From: an uncultured bacterium
GTDB lineage: Bacteria > Verrucomicrobiota > Verrucomicrobiia > Verrucomicrobiales > V1-33
Direction: 5' to 3'
Assembly (NCBI GenBank): GCA_903936775.1
Contig: CAIZWU010000138.1
Coordinates: 1-52,960 of the forward strand
DNA length: 52,960 nucleotides
Of this stretch, positions 40,095 to 50,126 are shown piece by piece; position 1 is the stretch's first letter; the number at the start of each line of letters is the position of its first letter. Below the pieces are notes generated by a model. It did not search any database. It had not been told where the DNA came from and saw nothing but the letters and a program-made list of their open reading frames with translations. Position numbers and translations under genes: made by a program.

Positions 40095-40777
40095 TAGCCG
40101 AACTTCAAAACGTCTCCAAAGCCTACCGTGCCGCGCCCGATGCCCCGGAGCAGCGGGTGTTGTCAGGAATGGATCTGTCCATCGCCGCCGGGGAAACCCT
40201 CGCCATTTCGGGACCCAGTGGTTGCGGTAAAAGCACGGTGCTGAATCTGCTGGGAACCCTTGATGAACCGGACGCCGGCAGCGTGAAGCTCTTTGGAGCC
40301 GGGGTGCCCTACGGCGACGAAGCGGCCCTGAGCGCCCTTCGGGCCACCCGCCTGGGTTTCATCTTCCAACTGCATCATCTTCTCCCTCAGTGCACCGCGC
40401 TGGAAAACGTGCTGATCCCCACCCTCGGCGGTCCCACCCGGCCGGACCCCGATGCCGCCTTGGAACGGGCCAAACGACTGCTGAACCGGGTCGGGCTGGG
40501 AGCTCACATGGACAAGAAACCGGCCCAGCTTTCCGGCGGCGAACGTCAACGGGTCGCCGTGGTACGCGCCCTGATCCGCGAACCCGGCCTGCTGCTCGCC
40601 GATGAGCCCACCGGCGCCCTTGATGCCGCCAGTGCGGGCCGGTTGATGGATTTATTGATGGATTTGAATGCCGAGGAAGGCACCGCCTTGGTGCTGGTGA
40701 CCCATGATCCCGCCCTGGCCGCCCGGATGTCCCGGCGTTACCGGCTGGTGGATGGGGTGCTGACTGCGGGCGATTAA
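40091..40777 (+). CDS. ABC transporter ATP-binding protein (LolD/MacB-type)
   Basis: AISGPSGCGKSTVLNLLGTLDEPD, LSGGERQRVAVVRALIREPGLLLADEPTGALD; ATGA overlap with the upstream gene. Confidence 0.95.
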   Translation: MIAELQNVSKAYRAAPDAPEQRVLSGMDLSIAAGETLAISGPSGCGKSTVLNLLGTLDEPDAGSVKLFGAGVPYGDEAALSALRATRLGFIFQLHHLLPQCTALENVLIPTLGGPTRPDPDAALERAKRLLNRVGLGAHMDKKPAQLSGGERQRVAVVRALIREPGLLLADEPTGALDAASAGRLMDLLMDLNAEEGTALVLVTHDPALAARMSRRYRLVDGVLTAGD

Positions 40778-40838
40778 ACCTGTATGCCTTGCAGGCCGAT
40801 TTGTGATGCAACGCTGGGGGCGGTGGTCACCCCAGGCA

Positions 40839-42824
40839 TCACTCCCCCCGGGCTTTGATCTCAATCAGCATCTGGTTATTATTATTGTATTTGCCCATGA
40901 TCTGGAGGAGCCGCTCGACGGCTTCCTGGGGGCGGTGGCCGGAGAGGCCGCGCCGGATAAGATGGACTTTTTCGAGCTGATGGGGCGGTAGCAGCAGTTC
41001 CTCGCGGCGGGTGCCGCTTTTGAAGATATCGACGGCTGGGTAGACGTAGGCTTGGGAGATCTTCCGGTCGAGGACGAGTTCCATGTTGCCGGTACCCTTG
41101 AATTCCTGGAAGATGAGGTCGTCGCCTTTGTTATTTGTTTCGACGAGGGCGGTGGCCATGATGGTGAGGGAACCGGCCTCGCGGGTGTTGCGGGCGGCGG
41201 CAAAGAGGCGGCGGGGAGCTTCGAGGGCCCGGCTGTCGAGGCCGCCGGACATGGCCTTGCCGCCCCCCCCGCGCATGGCGTTATTGAATCCACGGGCGAG
41301 CCGGGTGATGGAATCGAGCAGCATGAAGACATGCTGGCCGGCTTCGACCAGACGCTTGGCGCGTTCCACCGCCAGGCTGGCCATGCGGATGTGATTGCGG
41401 GGATCCTGGTCGTTGCTGCTGGCCATGATTTCAGCTCCGGGCAGGGCGCGGGCGATTTCTGTGACTTCCTCGGGACGTTCATCGACGAGGAGGACGATCA
41501 CTTTGACGTCCTCGTAGTTGTGCAGGATGGCTTCCGCGATATGTTGGAGGAAGGTGGTTTTGCCGGCGCGGGGCGGGGCGACGATGAGGCCGCGCTGGCC
41601 CCGGCCGATGGGGGAGATAAAGTCGATCAGGCGGGTGGTATGGCGCTTCCCTTCCGTTTCAAGAATGTAACGTTTGTTGGGATTGATCGCGGTCAGTTCC
41701 TCGAAGAGGGGCAGGATACGGTAAGCGGAAGGCTCCAGTCCGTTGACCTTTTTCAGTTGGGTCACCTGGGGGCCGCGGCCACCGCGTTGCATGATGGCAT
41801 CGACCCAGACGCCTTCGCGCAGGCCGTGCTGGCGGACCAGCTCAGCGGAGACGAAGGGGTCGTTGGGAGAGGGAATGAAACCCCGTTCTTTGGGGCGCAG
41901 GAAGGCGAAACCCTTGTCAGTCATCTCAAGGAGGCCGGAGCAGTCTTCCGGCGGGCCGAGAGGGATTTCCGGGCGCGGCGGGCGGGGTTCCCACTGGCGG
42001 GGTTCATGGCGCGCTTCGCGGCGGTCAAGGAATTCCCGGCGGTCTTGCGGATCAGTTTCTCCGGTCGGGCTTCTTGGGCCGGTCAGGGGAGCGCGGCCGG
42101 TATGTTCCAGATAGCGTTGTTGTTTTTGTTGTTTGAACTTCTCTTTGCGTTCCTTCCAGCGCTCCCATTTGGTCAGGCGACGGGGCTCGCCCGGGGGATT
42201 CTCCTGGGAGGGGTAAGGCTGGGGGGCAGGAGCCGGGCCGTCGGAGCCAGCACTGGGGCCGGCGGCAGGACCACGGGGCGGATAGGGCCGGTGCTGCCGG
42301 GGCGGATAAGGGGAAGGACGTTGCCCCGGCCGCCAGGTTTCATGGGGCGCATGAGCAATATCGGAGGGGGATGCGGACGATGTGGGCCTTTCAGGCGAAG
42401 ATTCGACCGGCGCGGGGGGCAATTCCGCAACGGACTCCGCCGGGGCTGGAGCGGTCTTTTTGGAAACTGCCTTGCGTGGGGCGCGGGCCTTGGGGGCGGC
42501 GGCGGCTTCCACCACTGCTGACGGGGTAGGAGCAGGTATTGGAGGGGAGGCCACCAAGGCCAGCACCTGCTGCTTGAGAACGGCTTTTTTAGCAGCGGTT
42601 TTTTTGACTGGAGCGGTCACCACTAAAGGCAGTTCAGGCAGTTTTGCGGCTGGGCTGATTTTTTTGGCGGCAACTTTCCGGGCCGGTTTGGTGGTAACGA
42701 TGGGGGCGGGCGGAAGCGCCGGCGTGGCCGGGACCGCTTTTTTAGCCGCGGTCTTCCTGACGGCTTTTTTGGCCGGGGCCGGGGTGGCTTCAGGAACGGC
42801 GGAGGGAGTGGTGGTTTTTTTCAT
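40839..42824 (-). CDS. rho: Transcription termination factor Rho with long low-complexity N-terminal extension
   Basis: Rho core: GQRGLIVAPPRAGKTTFLQHIAEAI, VIVLLVDERPEEVTEIAR, VFMLLDSITRLARGFNNA, FQEFKGTGNMELVLDR. N-terminus is a K/A/P-rich extension. Confidence 0.96.
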   Translation of the reverse strand: MKKTTTPSAVPEATPAPAKKAVRKTAAKKAVPATPALPPAPIVTTKPARKVAAKKISPAAKLPELPLVVTAPVKKTAAKKAVLKQQVLALVASPPIPAPTPSAVVEAAAAPKARAPRKAVSKKTAPAPAESVAELPPAPVESSPERPTSSASPSDIAHAPHETWRPGQRPSPYPPRQHRPYPPRGPAAGPSAGSDGPAPAPQPYPSQENPPGEPRRLTKWERWKERKEKFKQQKQQRYLEHTGRAPLTGPRSPTGETDPQDRREFLDRREARHEPRQWEPRPPRPEIPLGPPEDCSGLLEMTDKGFAFLRPKERGFIPSPNDPFVSAELVRQHGLREGVWVDAIMQRGGRGPQVTQLKKVNGLEPSAYRILPLFEELTAINPNKRYILETEGKRHTTRLIDFISPIGRGQRGLIVAPPRAGKTTFLQHIAEAILHNYEDVKVIVLLVDERPEEVTEIARALPGAEIMASSNDQDPRNHIRMASLAVERAKRLVEAGQHVFMLLDSITRLARGFNNAMRGGGGKAMSGGLDSRALEAPRRLFAAARNTREAGSLTIMATALVETNNKGDDLIFQEFKGTGNMELVLDRKISQAYVYPAVDIFKSGTRREELLLPPHQLEKVHLIRRGLSGHRPQEAVERLLQIMGKYNNNNQMLIEIKARGE

Positions 42825-42890
42825 GCCGGATGGGGCGGGGCGTTGGTCAGGACAAGCGGGACCGGACGCGGGAAGGAATAGGGAAAATGA

Positions 42891-43643
42891 TCAGGAGTCG
42901 AGCTGAACCATCAGCTCATCGGAAATTTCAAAATTGGCGTAGACGTTCTGGGTGTCGTCCAGTTCGTCGAGAAGATCATACAGATGCAGGACCTGCCGGG
43001 CGGTTTCCGCATCGGTCAGGGTGATGGTGGTGGCGGGTTGGTAATCGAGCTTGATGGAACTGGCGGTGAGGCCGCGTTCCTTGAGGAATCCGGCGACGGC
43101 GTAAAGTTGGCTGACGCTGGTGATGAGGGTGTGTTCCTCTTCGTCGGACTGCACGTCGTCGGCGCCGGCTTCAATGGCCAGATCGGTGATTTCGTCGGAA
43201 GACAGGGCGGAGGCGGGTATTTTAATGGAACCGATGCGTTGGAAGAGGTGGGCGACGCTGCCGGCGCTGCCCATGGTGCCGCCATTCTTGTTGCAGGTGA
43301 TGCGGACATCGGCCGATGCGCGGTTTTTGTTGTCCGTGACGCATTCGATAAGCATGGCGATCCCGCCGGGGGCGTAGGCTTCGTAGGTGATTTCGTCAAG
43401 AGTGGCGCCTTCGATTTCACCGGACCCTTTTTTGAGAGCCCGGTCGATGTTGTCGTTCGGCATGTTGGCGGCCCGGGCGCCGAGCAGGGCGGTGCGAAGA
43501 CGGGGATTGGTGTCAGGTTCTTGGCCTCCGTGCTTGACGGCGAGAGTGATTTCACGGGCGAATTTGCTGAAGACTTTGCCTTTTTTGGCATCAACGATCG
43601 CCTTGCCCCGTTTGACTTTGGACCATTTGTTGTGACCTGCCAT
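42891..43643 (-). CDS. yebC: YebC/PmpR-family regulatory/translation factor
   Basis: MAGHNKWSKVKRGKAIVDAKKGKVFSKFAREITLAVK...NPRLRTALLGARAANMPNDNIDRALKKGSGE; ATG at 43643. Confidence 0.95.
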   Translation of the reverse strand: MAGHNKWSKVKRGKAIVDAKKGKVFSKFAREITLAVKHGGQEPDTNPRLRTALLGARAANMPNDNIDRALKKGSGEIEGATLDEITYEAYAPGGIAMLIECVTDNKNRASADVRITCNKNGGTMGSAGSVAHLFQRIGSIKIPASALSSDEITDLAIEAGADDVQSDEEEHTLITSVSQLYAVAGFLKERGLTASSIKLDYQPATTITLTDAETARQVLHLYDLLDELDDTQNVYANFEISDELMVQLDS

Positions 43644-44040
43644 GGAAGAGAATGAGGTTCCTTTAGGGAATTTAGAGGATGAGTGGAAAGGGGATCCGCG
43701 CTCCGGAAGGACCATCCGGTTGGGACGGACACGGCTGCAGGAGCAGACCGAGGCGGGCTGGATAAAGTGCTGCGGGGAAAACAGATGGGCAAACCAAGGC
43801 CGATCCGGAGTAGGATTTCCGATACATCTCCAACCGGGACGTTGCGGTGAGCCAACCCGGCATCCGAGGTATCTCTGTGCTGGTCCTGAAACCCGCCTCA
43901 TGAAATCCTAAGCCTTATTAACCTTCCTGCGGGCCAAGGTGCAAGCAATTTTGTGCGTCTTTTTTGGGAAGGGCAGGCCGATAGGACTGGGCTGGATGGT
44001 GCGTTCCGGTAGCTTCCGCCAACCTACGGTCCCTTTTGCC

Positions 44041-46968
44041 ATGCTGCGTGTTCTCCTTATTTTATTTTCTGCCGGTTCCCTGTCCGCGCAAAGTCTGGAT
44101 ACTTCCCTGGTCCGGGAGTCAGGTCCCTTGTCGCCGGAGGAGGAACTGCGGCACCTGAAGGTTCCCGACGGATTTGAGATCCAGCTTTTTGCCGCCGAAC
44201 CCCAGGTCAACAAACCGATCAATATGGCCTTCGATGCGAAGGGCCGGATGTGGGTGAGCAGCAGTTATGAGTATCCCTACGGGGCTCCCCGGGAGCGTTG
44301 GGCCGATCAGGATGGCAGCCGGGTCAGGGACAGCCGTGACGGCATATTTATCTTGGAGGACACGGATGGGGATGGCCGCGCCGATAAAAAAACGGTGTTT
44401 GCCGATGGGCTGAATATTCCCACCGGAGTATTGCCTTACAAAAATGGCTGCATCGCCTGGAGTATTCCCAATATCTGGTACTTTGAAGATACCGATGGGG
44501 ATGACCGGTGCGACAAAAGGACGGTGCTCTTCGGTCCCCTGGGCTGGGACAAGGATGTGCATGGGAACTGCAGCAGTTTCCGCCTCGGTCCCGACGGGTG
44601 GGTCTACGGGACGCATGGGTTCAGCAACACCAGCCACTTCAAGGTGCGCCCGGAGCATTTGGGTGGGGCCAAACCGGGCGATCCGGGCACGGAATTGAAA
44701 CTCCACTCGGGGAACGTCTATCGTTTTCTGCCGGATGGCAGCCGGATCGAATTGTTTACCGCCGGCCAGGTGAATCCGTTCGGGTTGGCGTGGGATCGTT
44801 GGGGGCATCTCTACAGTGCCGACTGCCATAGTGCCCCGGTATATCAACTGATTCCGGGTGCCGTCTACCCCAGCTTTGGCAAACCCCATGATGGCCTCGG
44901 CTTTGGACCTGTGATGATCCAGCATACCCATTCCAGCACAGGCATCTGTGGGATCGTCTATTTGGACGGCGGGGTGTGGGGGCCAGAATGGAATGACCGC
45001 ACCCTGATCGGAAATGTGGTCACCAGCCGGGTCAATCAGGACCGTATTACCTCCACCGGCAGCACGCCGACAGCGCATGAGGAAGCCGATTTCATCACCA
45101 GTAGCGATCCCTGGTTCCGGCCGGTGGACCTGCGGCTGGGGCCGGCGGGGGAATTGTATGTGGCGGACTTTTATAACAAGGTAATCGGCCACTACGAGGT
45201 GCCGCTGACCCATCCGGGACGGGACAAGGAACGTGGGCGGATCTGGCGCGTGGTCAGGAAAAGCGGAGCCAAGGGTCCGGTGCCGCCGGGCGGAGCGGTG
45301 GCGGATTTGCGCTTTGCGGCACGGGCGGGAGCTTTGTCAGGGGGGCAGTTGGAGCAGGTGGGGCGCTTCCTGCAATCTTCCGATGCCCAGGAACGGCGGG
45401 CCGGGGTGGAGGCGTTGCGGCGTCCGGTTTCGTTGGAATGGTTGCCTCGTTTGATAGCTCTTTTCAAGACCACTCCAGCGGAAGATGAAAGCTTGCGGCA
45501 TCTGCTCAGGATTGTGATCCGAGAACACCTGCGCCTGGCAGGTTCAACGACGGCTCTTGAGCGTCTGCCAATGACCCCGGAGGTGGAATCCGAGGTGCTG
45601 ACCATCGCCCGGGCGGTGGGTTCGCCGGAAGCGGCGCGTTTTGTGTTCGGTCGGATGAGACAGAACCCATTGTTGCTGGCGGATACCGGCCCGGCCCTGA
45701 CGCAGTTGGCATTGCAGATGCCAGTGGACGAGTTGGTGGATTTTGTCAGGACGGGATTTGCCGGTGATGCGGCCCGGCAGGCTGATTTGCTGTCGGCGAT
45801 CGTGCAAGGGGTGCAGCAGCGTGGTGAATTGCCGCCAGCGATGCTTTTGGCCTGGGGCAATCAGGTGGCCGCAGAATTGTTGGCGGGTCTGCCGGATGGT
45901 CCGGTGCCCACATGGACCAACCTGCCACTGGTTCCTGCCACTGCCTCACCCTGGGGTCTTGAATCGCGGACCATGGCTGATGGCAAAACGGAACAGGTCA
46001 TCTCCAGTCTGGCTTCCGGCCTTGCGGCAGCTGAACAGGTCACCGGGACTTTGGTATCCCGTTCTTTCAAAGCACCAGCGAAGTTATCCTTTGCGCTCTG
46101 CGGGCATGATGGCGACCCCGGGGGGGCGGCGGGCGGGCGGAATTTCGTGAGATTGGTGGATGCGGCATCGGGGATGGAATTGAAGCGCGAGGTGCCTCCC
46201 CGGAATGATGTGGCTCGCGAGGTGTCCTGGAATCTGGATGATCTGCATGGCCGCCCGGTGCGGTTGGAAACCACGGATGGTGACTCCGGGGAAGCCTATG
46301 CCTGGTTGGCGGTGGGACGGTTTGAGCCTCCAGTGGTCAAAGTGGATACCTTCCAGTCGGAAGCGGTAGGGGTGGGCCGGTTGGCGAAGCTGGCGTCGCT
46401 TCTGAAATACGCCGCGCCTCCGGTACTGCGGGATCGCCTTGCCGTATTTTTGCCGCCGGCCCCGCCGCCGCCCCCTTCATCGGTGACGCCGGAACAGCGG
46501 GCCGAAGCGGACCGGCTGATTCTCGCCCGGGCCACGGCCTACCGGTCAGGCAAGCCTGACGAAAAAAAGGGGCAGGCCGTTTTTACCACCCATTGTGCTG
46601 TCTGCCATGCAATCGGAGGCAAGGGCGCGCTGGTGGGGCCACAGTTGGATGGAATTGGAAACCGGGGGGTGGATCGTCTGATGGAGGATATCCTGGATCC
46701 AGGCCGCAATGTGGATTCGCATTTCCGGCTGCATGTCATTACCCGGCAGGACGGCACGGTGCTGGCTGGCTTGGAGCGCGGCGAGCTGGGACAGGTTTTG
46801 ATCGTGGTGGATGCCGCCGGGCAGGAGCAGCGCTTGCCCAAATCGGATATCAAAACCAATGAGGAGACTGCTTTCTCCCTGATGCCGGCGGCGTTTGGCG
46901 CATCCATTCCCGAAGCTGATTTCCAGGATATGCTGGCGTGGCTGCTTTCCCAGCGCAGTGGGTTATAG
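44041..46968 (+). CDS. PVC-type heme-binding CxxCH protein with membrane-bound dehydrogenase-like beta-propeller
   Basis: N-terminal FEIQLFAAEPQVNKPINMAFDAKGRMWVSSSYEYPYG; C-terminal FTTHCAVCHAIGGKGALVGPQLDGIGNRG. Confidence 0.92.
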   Translation: MLRVLLILFSAGSLSAQSLDTSLVRESGPLSPEEELRHLKVPDGFEIQLFAAEPQVNKPINMAFDAKGRMWVSSSYEYPYGAPRERWADQDGSRVRDSRDGIFILEDTDGDGRADKKTVFADGLNIPTGVLPYKNGCIAWSIPNIWYFEDTDGDDRCDKRTVLFGPLGWDKDVHGNCSSFRLGPDGWVYGTHGFSNTSHFKVRPEHLGGAKPGDPGTELKLHSGNVYRFLPDGSRIELFTAGQVNPFGLAWDRWGHLYSADCHSAPVYQLIPGAVYPSFGKPHDGLGFGPVMIQHTHSSTGICGIVYLDGGVWGPEWNDRTLIGNVVTSRVNQDRITSTGSTPTAHEEADFITSSDPWFRPVDLRLGPAGELYVADFYNKVIGHYEVPLTHPGRDKERGRIWRVVRKSGAKGPVPPGGAVADLRFAARAGALSGGQLEQVGRFLQSSDAQERRAGVEALRRPVSLEWLPRLIALFKTTPAEDESLRHLLRIVIREHLRLAGSTTALERLPMTPEVESEVLTIARAVGSPEAARFVFGRMRQNPLLLADTGPALTQLALQMPVDELVDFVRTGFAGDAARQADLLSAIVQGVQQRGELPPAMLLAWGNQVAAELLAGLPDGPVPTWTNLPLVPATASPWGLESRTMADGKTEQVISSLASGLAAAEQVTGTLVSRSFKAPAKLSFALCGHDGDPGGAAGGRNFVRLVDAASGMELKREVPPRNDVAREVSWNLDDLHGRPVRLETTDGDSGEAYAWLAVGRFEPPVVKVDTFQSEAVGVGRLAKLASLLKYAAPPVLRDRLAVFLPPAPPPPPSSVTPEQRAEADRLILARATAYRSGKPDEKKGQAVFTTHCAVCHAIGGKGALVGPQLDGIGNRGVDRLMEDILDPGRNVDSHFRLHVITRQDGTVLAGLERGELGQVLIVVDAAGQEQRLPKSDIKTNEETAFSLMPAAFGASIPEADFQDMLAWLLSQRSGL

Positions 46969-47044
46969 TAGCCCCCCGGCCGCAGGTCAATACTCCGGAT
47001 TACCATCGCCGGAAGGTGTCAGCCGGCGGGGAGCCCCCGGATTG

Positions 47045-49126
47045 TCAGGATGCGGGGGCGTGCAGGGGCCGGGTCAGGCGTTTCCAGAGATATTCCAATT
47101 GGGGAGCCATTGCGGCAAAGGCGTCCGCACTGCCCAAGTTGAAGGAACCCCGCTCGGATTCCCGCAACACTTCGTCGGTGGCATAACAAGCGGCCAGCGT
47201 GGGGTGGTCCAGAGTTTGGAGGTCGAGAAACTGGGCGCGTGCGGCGACGATTTCATCCTGATGCAGCCAAACGCCAAGATTCACCGGAGCCGAGGCGGCT
47301 GAAAACATCACCAGTCGGCTGCCAGGCACATAGGCCGAGCGTTGGCGGGCGAAATCGATCAGGGCGGCCCAGTAGGGGCGGTCTTCGTAGGGTTCCGATC
47401 CGAAGAGGATTTCGGCATCGGGCGACTGCCAGACCCCGGCGATGGCCCTGGGCAGTCCGGGCAGTCCTGTTTCAAGAAAGCGGACCACCGCAAGGCGTTG
47501 GCCGGACAATTTCATAAGGTAATAGAGCCTGTCTTGGTCGAGCAGGAGCCAGGGAGAGGAGGCAAAGTGGGCGCGCAGGGTGTGAAAGCGGACTTGCAGC
47601 GCATGGTCGGGGCCGACCGCGCGGGAGGTTAAAAACGGGGAAGGGGAGGGAGCCGGGGTGCGGGGAATGGCCGGCACCGGGTCTGGAAGGATGGCGCCGG
47701 AATGGGGGGGCTCAGGATGTTGCGATCCATTGGTGTATCCGCTGGTGGCGGAGGAACTCAGGGGTGCCGTGGGGGCAGGCTCTCCTGCCGGGGCCTGAGG
47801 GGCCAATCGCTCCCGGAGCCGGTCCAGCATATCGCGCATTTTGGCCACAGGAATGGCAGGATCTCCAGCGGGGGCCGGGGGTGCTTTCCAATGTTCATGC
47901 CACGCGTGGGCTGCATAACGGAGGACGGCGCGCGGCGAGATGAGCTTACCGGCTTCTTCCGCAAAGTATTGGGGAAGAGCCAGCGATTGGGTGAAATGAA
48001 CGGAGACGGGCTCTGGTACCCGGGCGGCCGCGAGCCGGAGCCGGATGAGTTCTTCAGCCGCTTCCCGGCTGATACCACCTAAAGTGATTTGCGAACTGGT
48101 CAAACGATCTTCAAGGGCGCTGGGCAATGTCTTTAAAAACGTCTGCTCCCACAGATCCTGATTCACGCTGAGCACAAAACGGGTCCGGCCTGCCAGACGA
48201 CGCCAGTCGCTGAGAAAATTGGCGAGGCGCAGCACCTTGTCGCTGCTGCGGTGAAAGCCGTCGAGGTGATCAAGCACAACTACCAAGGGGCGGCAGGCGG
48301 CAGTGAGCCGGCAAAGTTCGCCGAGTTTTTCTTTGTGGAACGTGTCGTTGTCCGGGGTGGCTTGAAGAAACTGCATTCCTCCTGCGGACGGCGTGACCGC
48401 ACCGGATTCCGGCTGTTTAAGGGCCCATCGCAGCGTGGCCAAGCGCGTCGGGTCGCCCTCGGCTCCAGCTTGAGCGTAGCCACAAAGGGCGCGCAGCCAG
48501 TGCGTCGCCTCCCCTTCGGAAAGACCGGATTCGTCATGTATAAACGGAGTGCTGAACGGCAACAAACGCTCAAAATGCTCCTGAAACCAGCTGGCTACGG
48601 GTTGGTCCGGTTTAGAGAAATCAAACAGTTCGACGTAGCGGGCTTCAAGGGCGGCGGCGGCTTCCTGGGGTTGCTCGCAGGGGACTTTGCCGGTGCGGAG
48701 CATGCCGGCATTGACCATGGCAAAGGTCCGGCGGGCGATCAAATCCAACGCGGTCGGCATCCCTTCAGCGATGGGTTCGTGCAGGGCCGTAAGCACTTGG
48801 TCAAAGAGGGATTTCCAAGAGAGCGGTTCCTCTGGATCAAATTCCAAGGGCAGCACAAAAGACTCTCCGCCAGTCCCGGGCTGAAGCCGGCTGATGAGAT
48901 ACGACTTCCCATATCCGGCCCGGGGCGCTCTCAAAAGGATGACCCGGCCTTGCCCCTTGCGCACCGAAGAGACGGGTTCGTGGGCCGCCTGGGCTATCAA
49001 CTCCTCCAGGTGTTCCTTGGCGTCGTGATGCAGGATGAGTCCAGCGTCCGCAGGTGCCTCACCATCAGGGAAGATATCCGCTGCAAAAGGATTGCAGAGT
49101 TTGGTGGAAAAAGAATCGGAAGCCAT
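47045..49126 (-). CDS. P-loop ATPase of unknown function with Pro-rich linker and novel C-terminal region
   Basis: Walker A-like VILLRAPRAGYGKSYLI, Walker B-like PLVVVLDHLDGF, Pro-rich linker, unrecognised C-terminal domain. Confidence 0.75.
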   Translation of the reverse strand: MASDSFSTKLCNPFAADIFPDGEAPADAGLILHHDAKEHLEELIAQAAHEPVSSVRKGQGRVILLRAPRAGYGKSYLISRLQPGTGGESFVLPLEFDPEEPLSWKSLFDQVLTALHEPIAEGMPTALDLIARRTFAMVNAGMLRTGKVPCEQPQEAAAALEARYVELFDFSKPDQPVASWFQEHFERLLPFSTPFIHDESGLSEGEATHWLRALCGYAQAGAEGDPTRLATLRWALKQPESGAVTPSAGGMQFLQATPDNDTFHKEKLGELCRLTAACRPLVVVLDHLDGFHRSSDKVLRLANFLSDWRRLAGRTRFVLSVNQDLWEQTFLKTLPSALEDRLTSSQITLGGISREAAEELIRLRLAAARVPEPVSVHFTQSLALPQYFAEEAGKLISPRAVLRYAAHAWHEHWKAPPAPAGDPAIPVAKMRDMLDRLRERLAPQAPAGEPAPTAPLSSSATSGYTNGSQHPEPPHSGAILPDPVPAIPRTPAPSPSPFLTSRAVGPDHALQVRFHTLRAHFASSPWLLLDQDRLYYLMKLSGQRLAVVRFLETGLPGLPRAIAGVWQSPDAEILFGSEPYEDRPYWAALIDFARQRSAYVPGSRLVMFSAASAPVNLGVWLHQDEIVAARAQFLDLQTLDHPTLAACYATDEVLRESERGSFNLGSADAFAAMAPQLEYLWKRLTRPLHAPAS

Positions 49127-49474
49127 GGCCAGGGAGGGCGTCATTCAGGATCAGGATGCAGTCTGTTTCAGACGAGACGCACTATATGACATGAGCTGCT
49201 GCAAAGAAAAGTAGCTTTTTACAGAAATTGCAAATAATCTCAATTATGCGCTAATTTTTTAATAATTGAACCGAGTTTTCTGGGGCCATTACGTGAAAAT
49301 TACGACTACTCTCTGGTACGCCCTGTTTTATCTGGTGATTTTAGGATTCGAATGAAATTGGCTCATTGGCAAGCGGGATCGGGAAAAGGGGCTGAAATTT
49401 AGGCAAGCCGTGTTAAGCTCTTGCATCGGCTGTCCTTCTTTCGGAAGGCAACAGCTTCCCAAAAATACCCTTCC

Positions 49475-50011
49475 ATGGAAAAAGCCGCCAACTTCTTCAC
49501 CTACCCATTTGTCTGGGGCCTGTGCCTCGGACTGTTGTTCTTTTTCTTCTCCGCTTGGGCTCATTTCAAGACCAAGCGCGAACTGCGGCGTTACCGGAAA
49601 CACCTTTCCGACAAGTTGGAATTGGAAGCCCGCCAGTATGAAATTGTCCGCCGCGAAAAAGAAACTGTCGGCAAGGAAAACGAAAACCTGAGGCTGCGTA
49701 TTGGCCAACTGAACGAGAAACCCGAGCATAAAATGCTCAGGGACCTCGAAGTCCTCAGCCGCGCTGAGAAGCGTATGATCCTGCAGGCTCCCGGCTTCGC
49801 GGGAGCATGGGAAGGAGCCAAGACGGCCGCTATTGAGGAACTGACCGCCGAAGACCAGGGCCGCAGCTTGCCCAAACGCATTTTTACACGGCTTTTTGGC
49901 ACCAATACTGGCCCCAATCAGGCTGATCCTTCCTTGCTGAACAGCCCGGCTCCAGTGACGGAAACCGAAGCGGCTTCGGCAACTCCTCCGACTGGAACCG
50001 CGGAAAAGTAG
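49475..50011 (+). CDS. Hypothetical membrane-anchored coiled-coil protein
   Basis: N-terminal TM WGLCLGLLFFFFSAWAHF then charged coiled-coil LELEARQYEIVRREKETVGKENENLRLRIGQL. Confidence 0.7.
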   Translation: MEKAANFFTYPFVWGLCLGLLFFFFSAWAHFKTKRELRRYRKHLSDKLELEARQYEIVRREKETVGKENENLRLRIGQLNEKPEHKMLRDLEVLSRAEKRMILQAPGFAGAWEGAKTAAIEELTAEDQGRSLPKRIFTRLFGTNTGPNQADPSLLNSPAPVTETEAASATPPTGTAEK

Positions 50012-50126
50012 CCATCATCATTTACCGGCACCAGGGAATGGCCATTGGCAGCCGGTGGCATGAACGGAATGCCCGGGAGCCATCCTGTGCAGGTAAATGC
50101 CCCGAACGGATTTTGAATTAAGACAA

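Noticed and set aside
41052-42521. 489-aa plus-strand ORF
   Set aside because: Antisense to rho.
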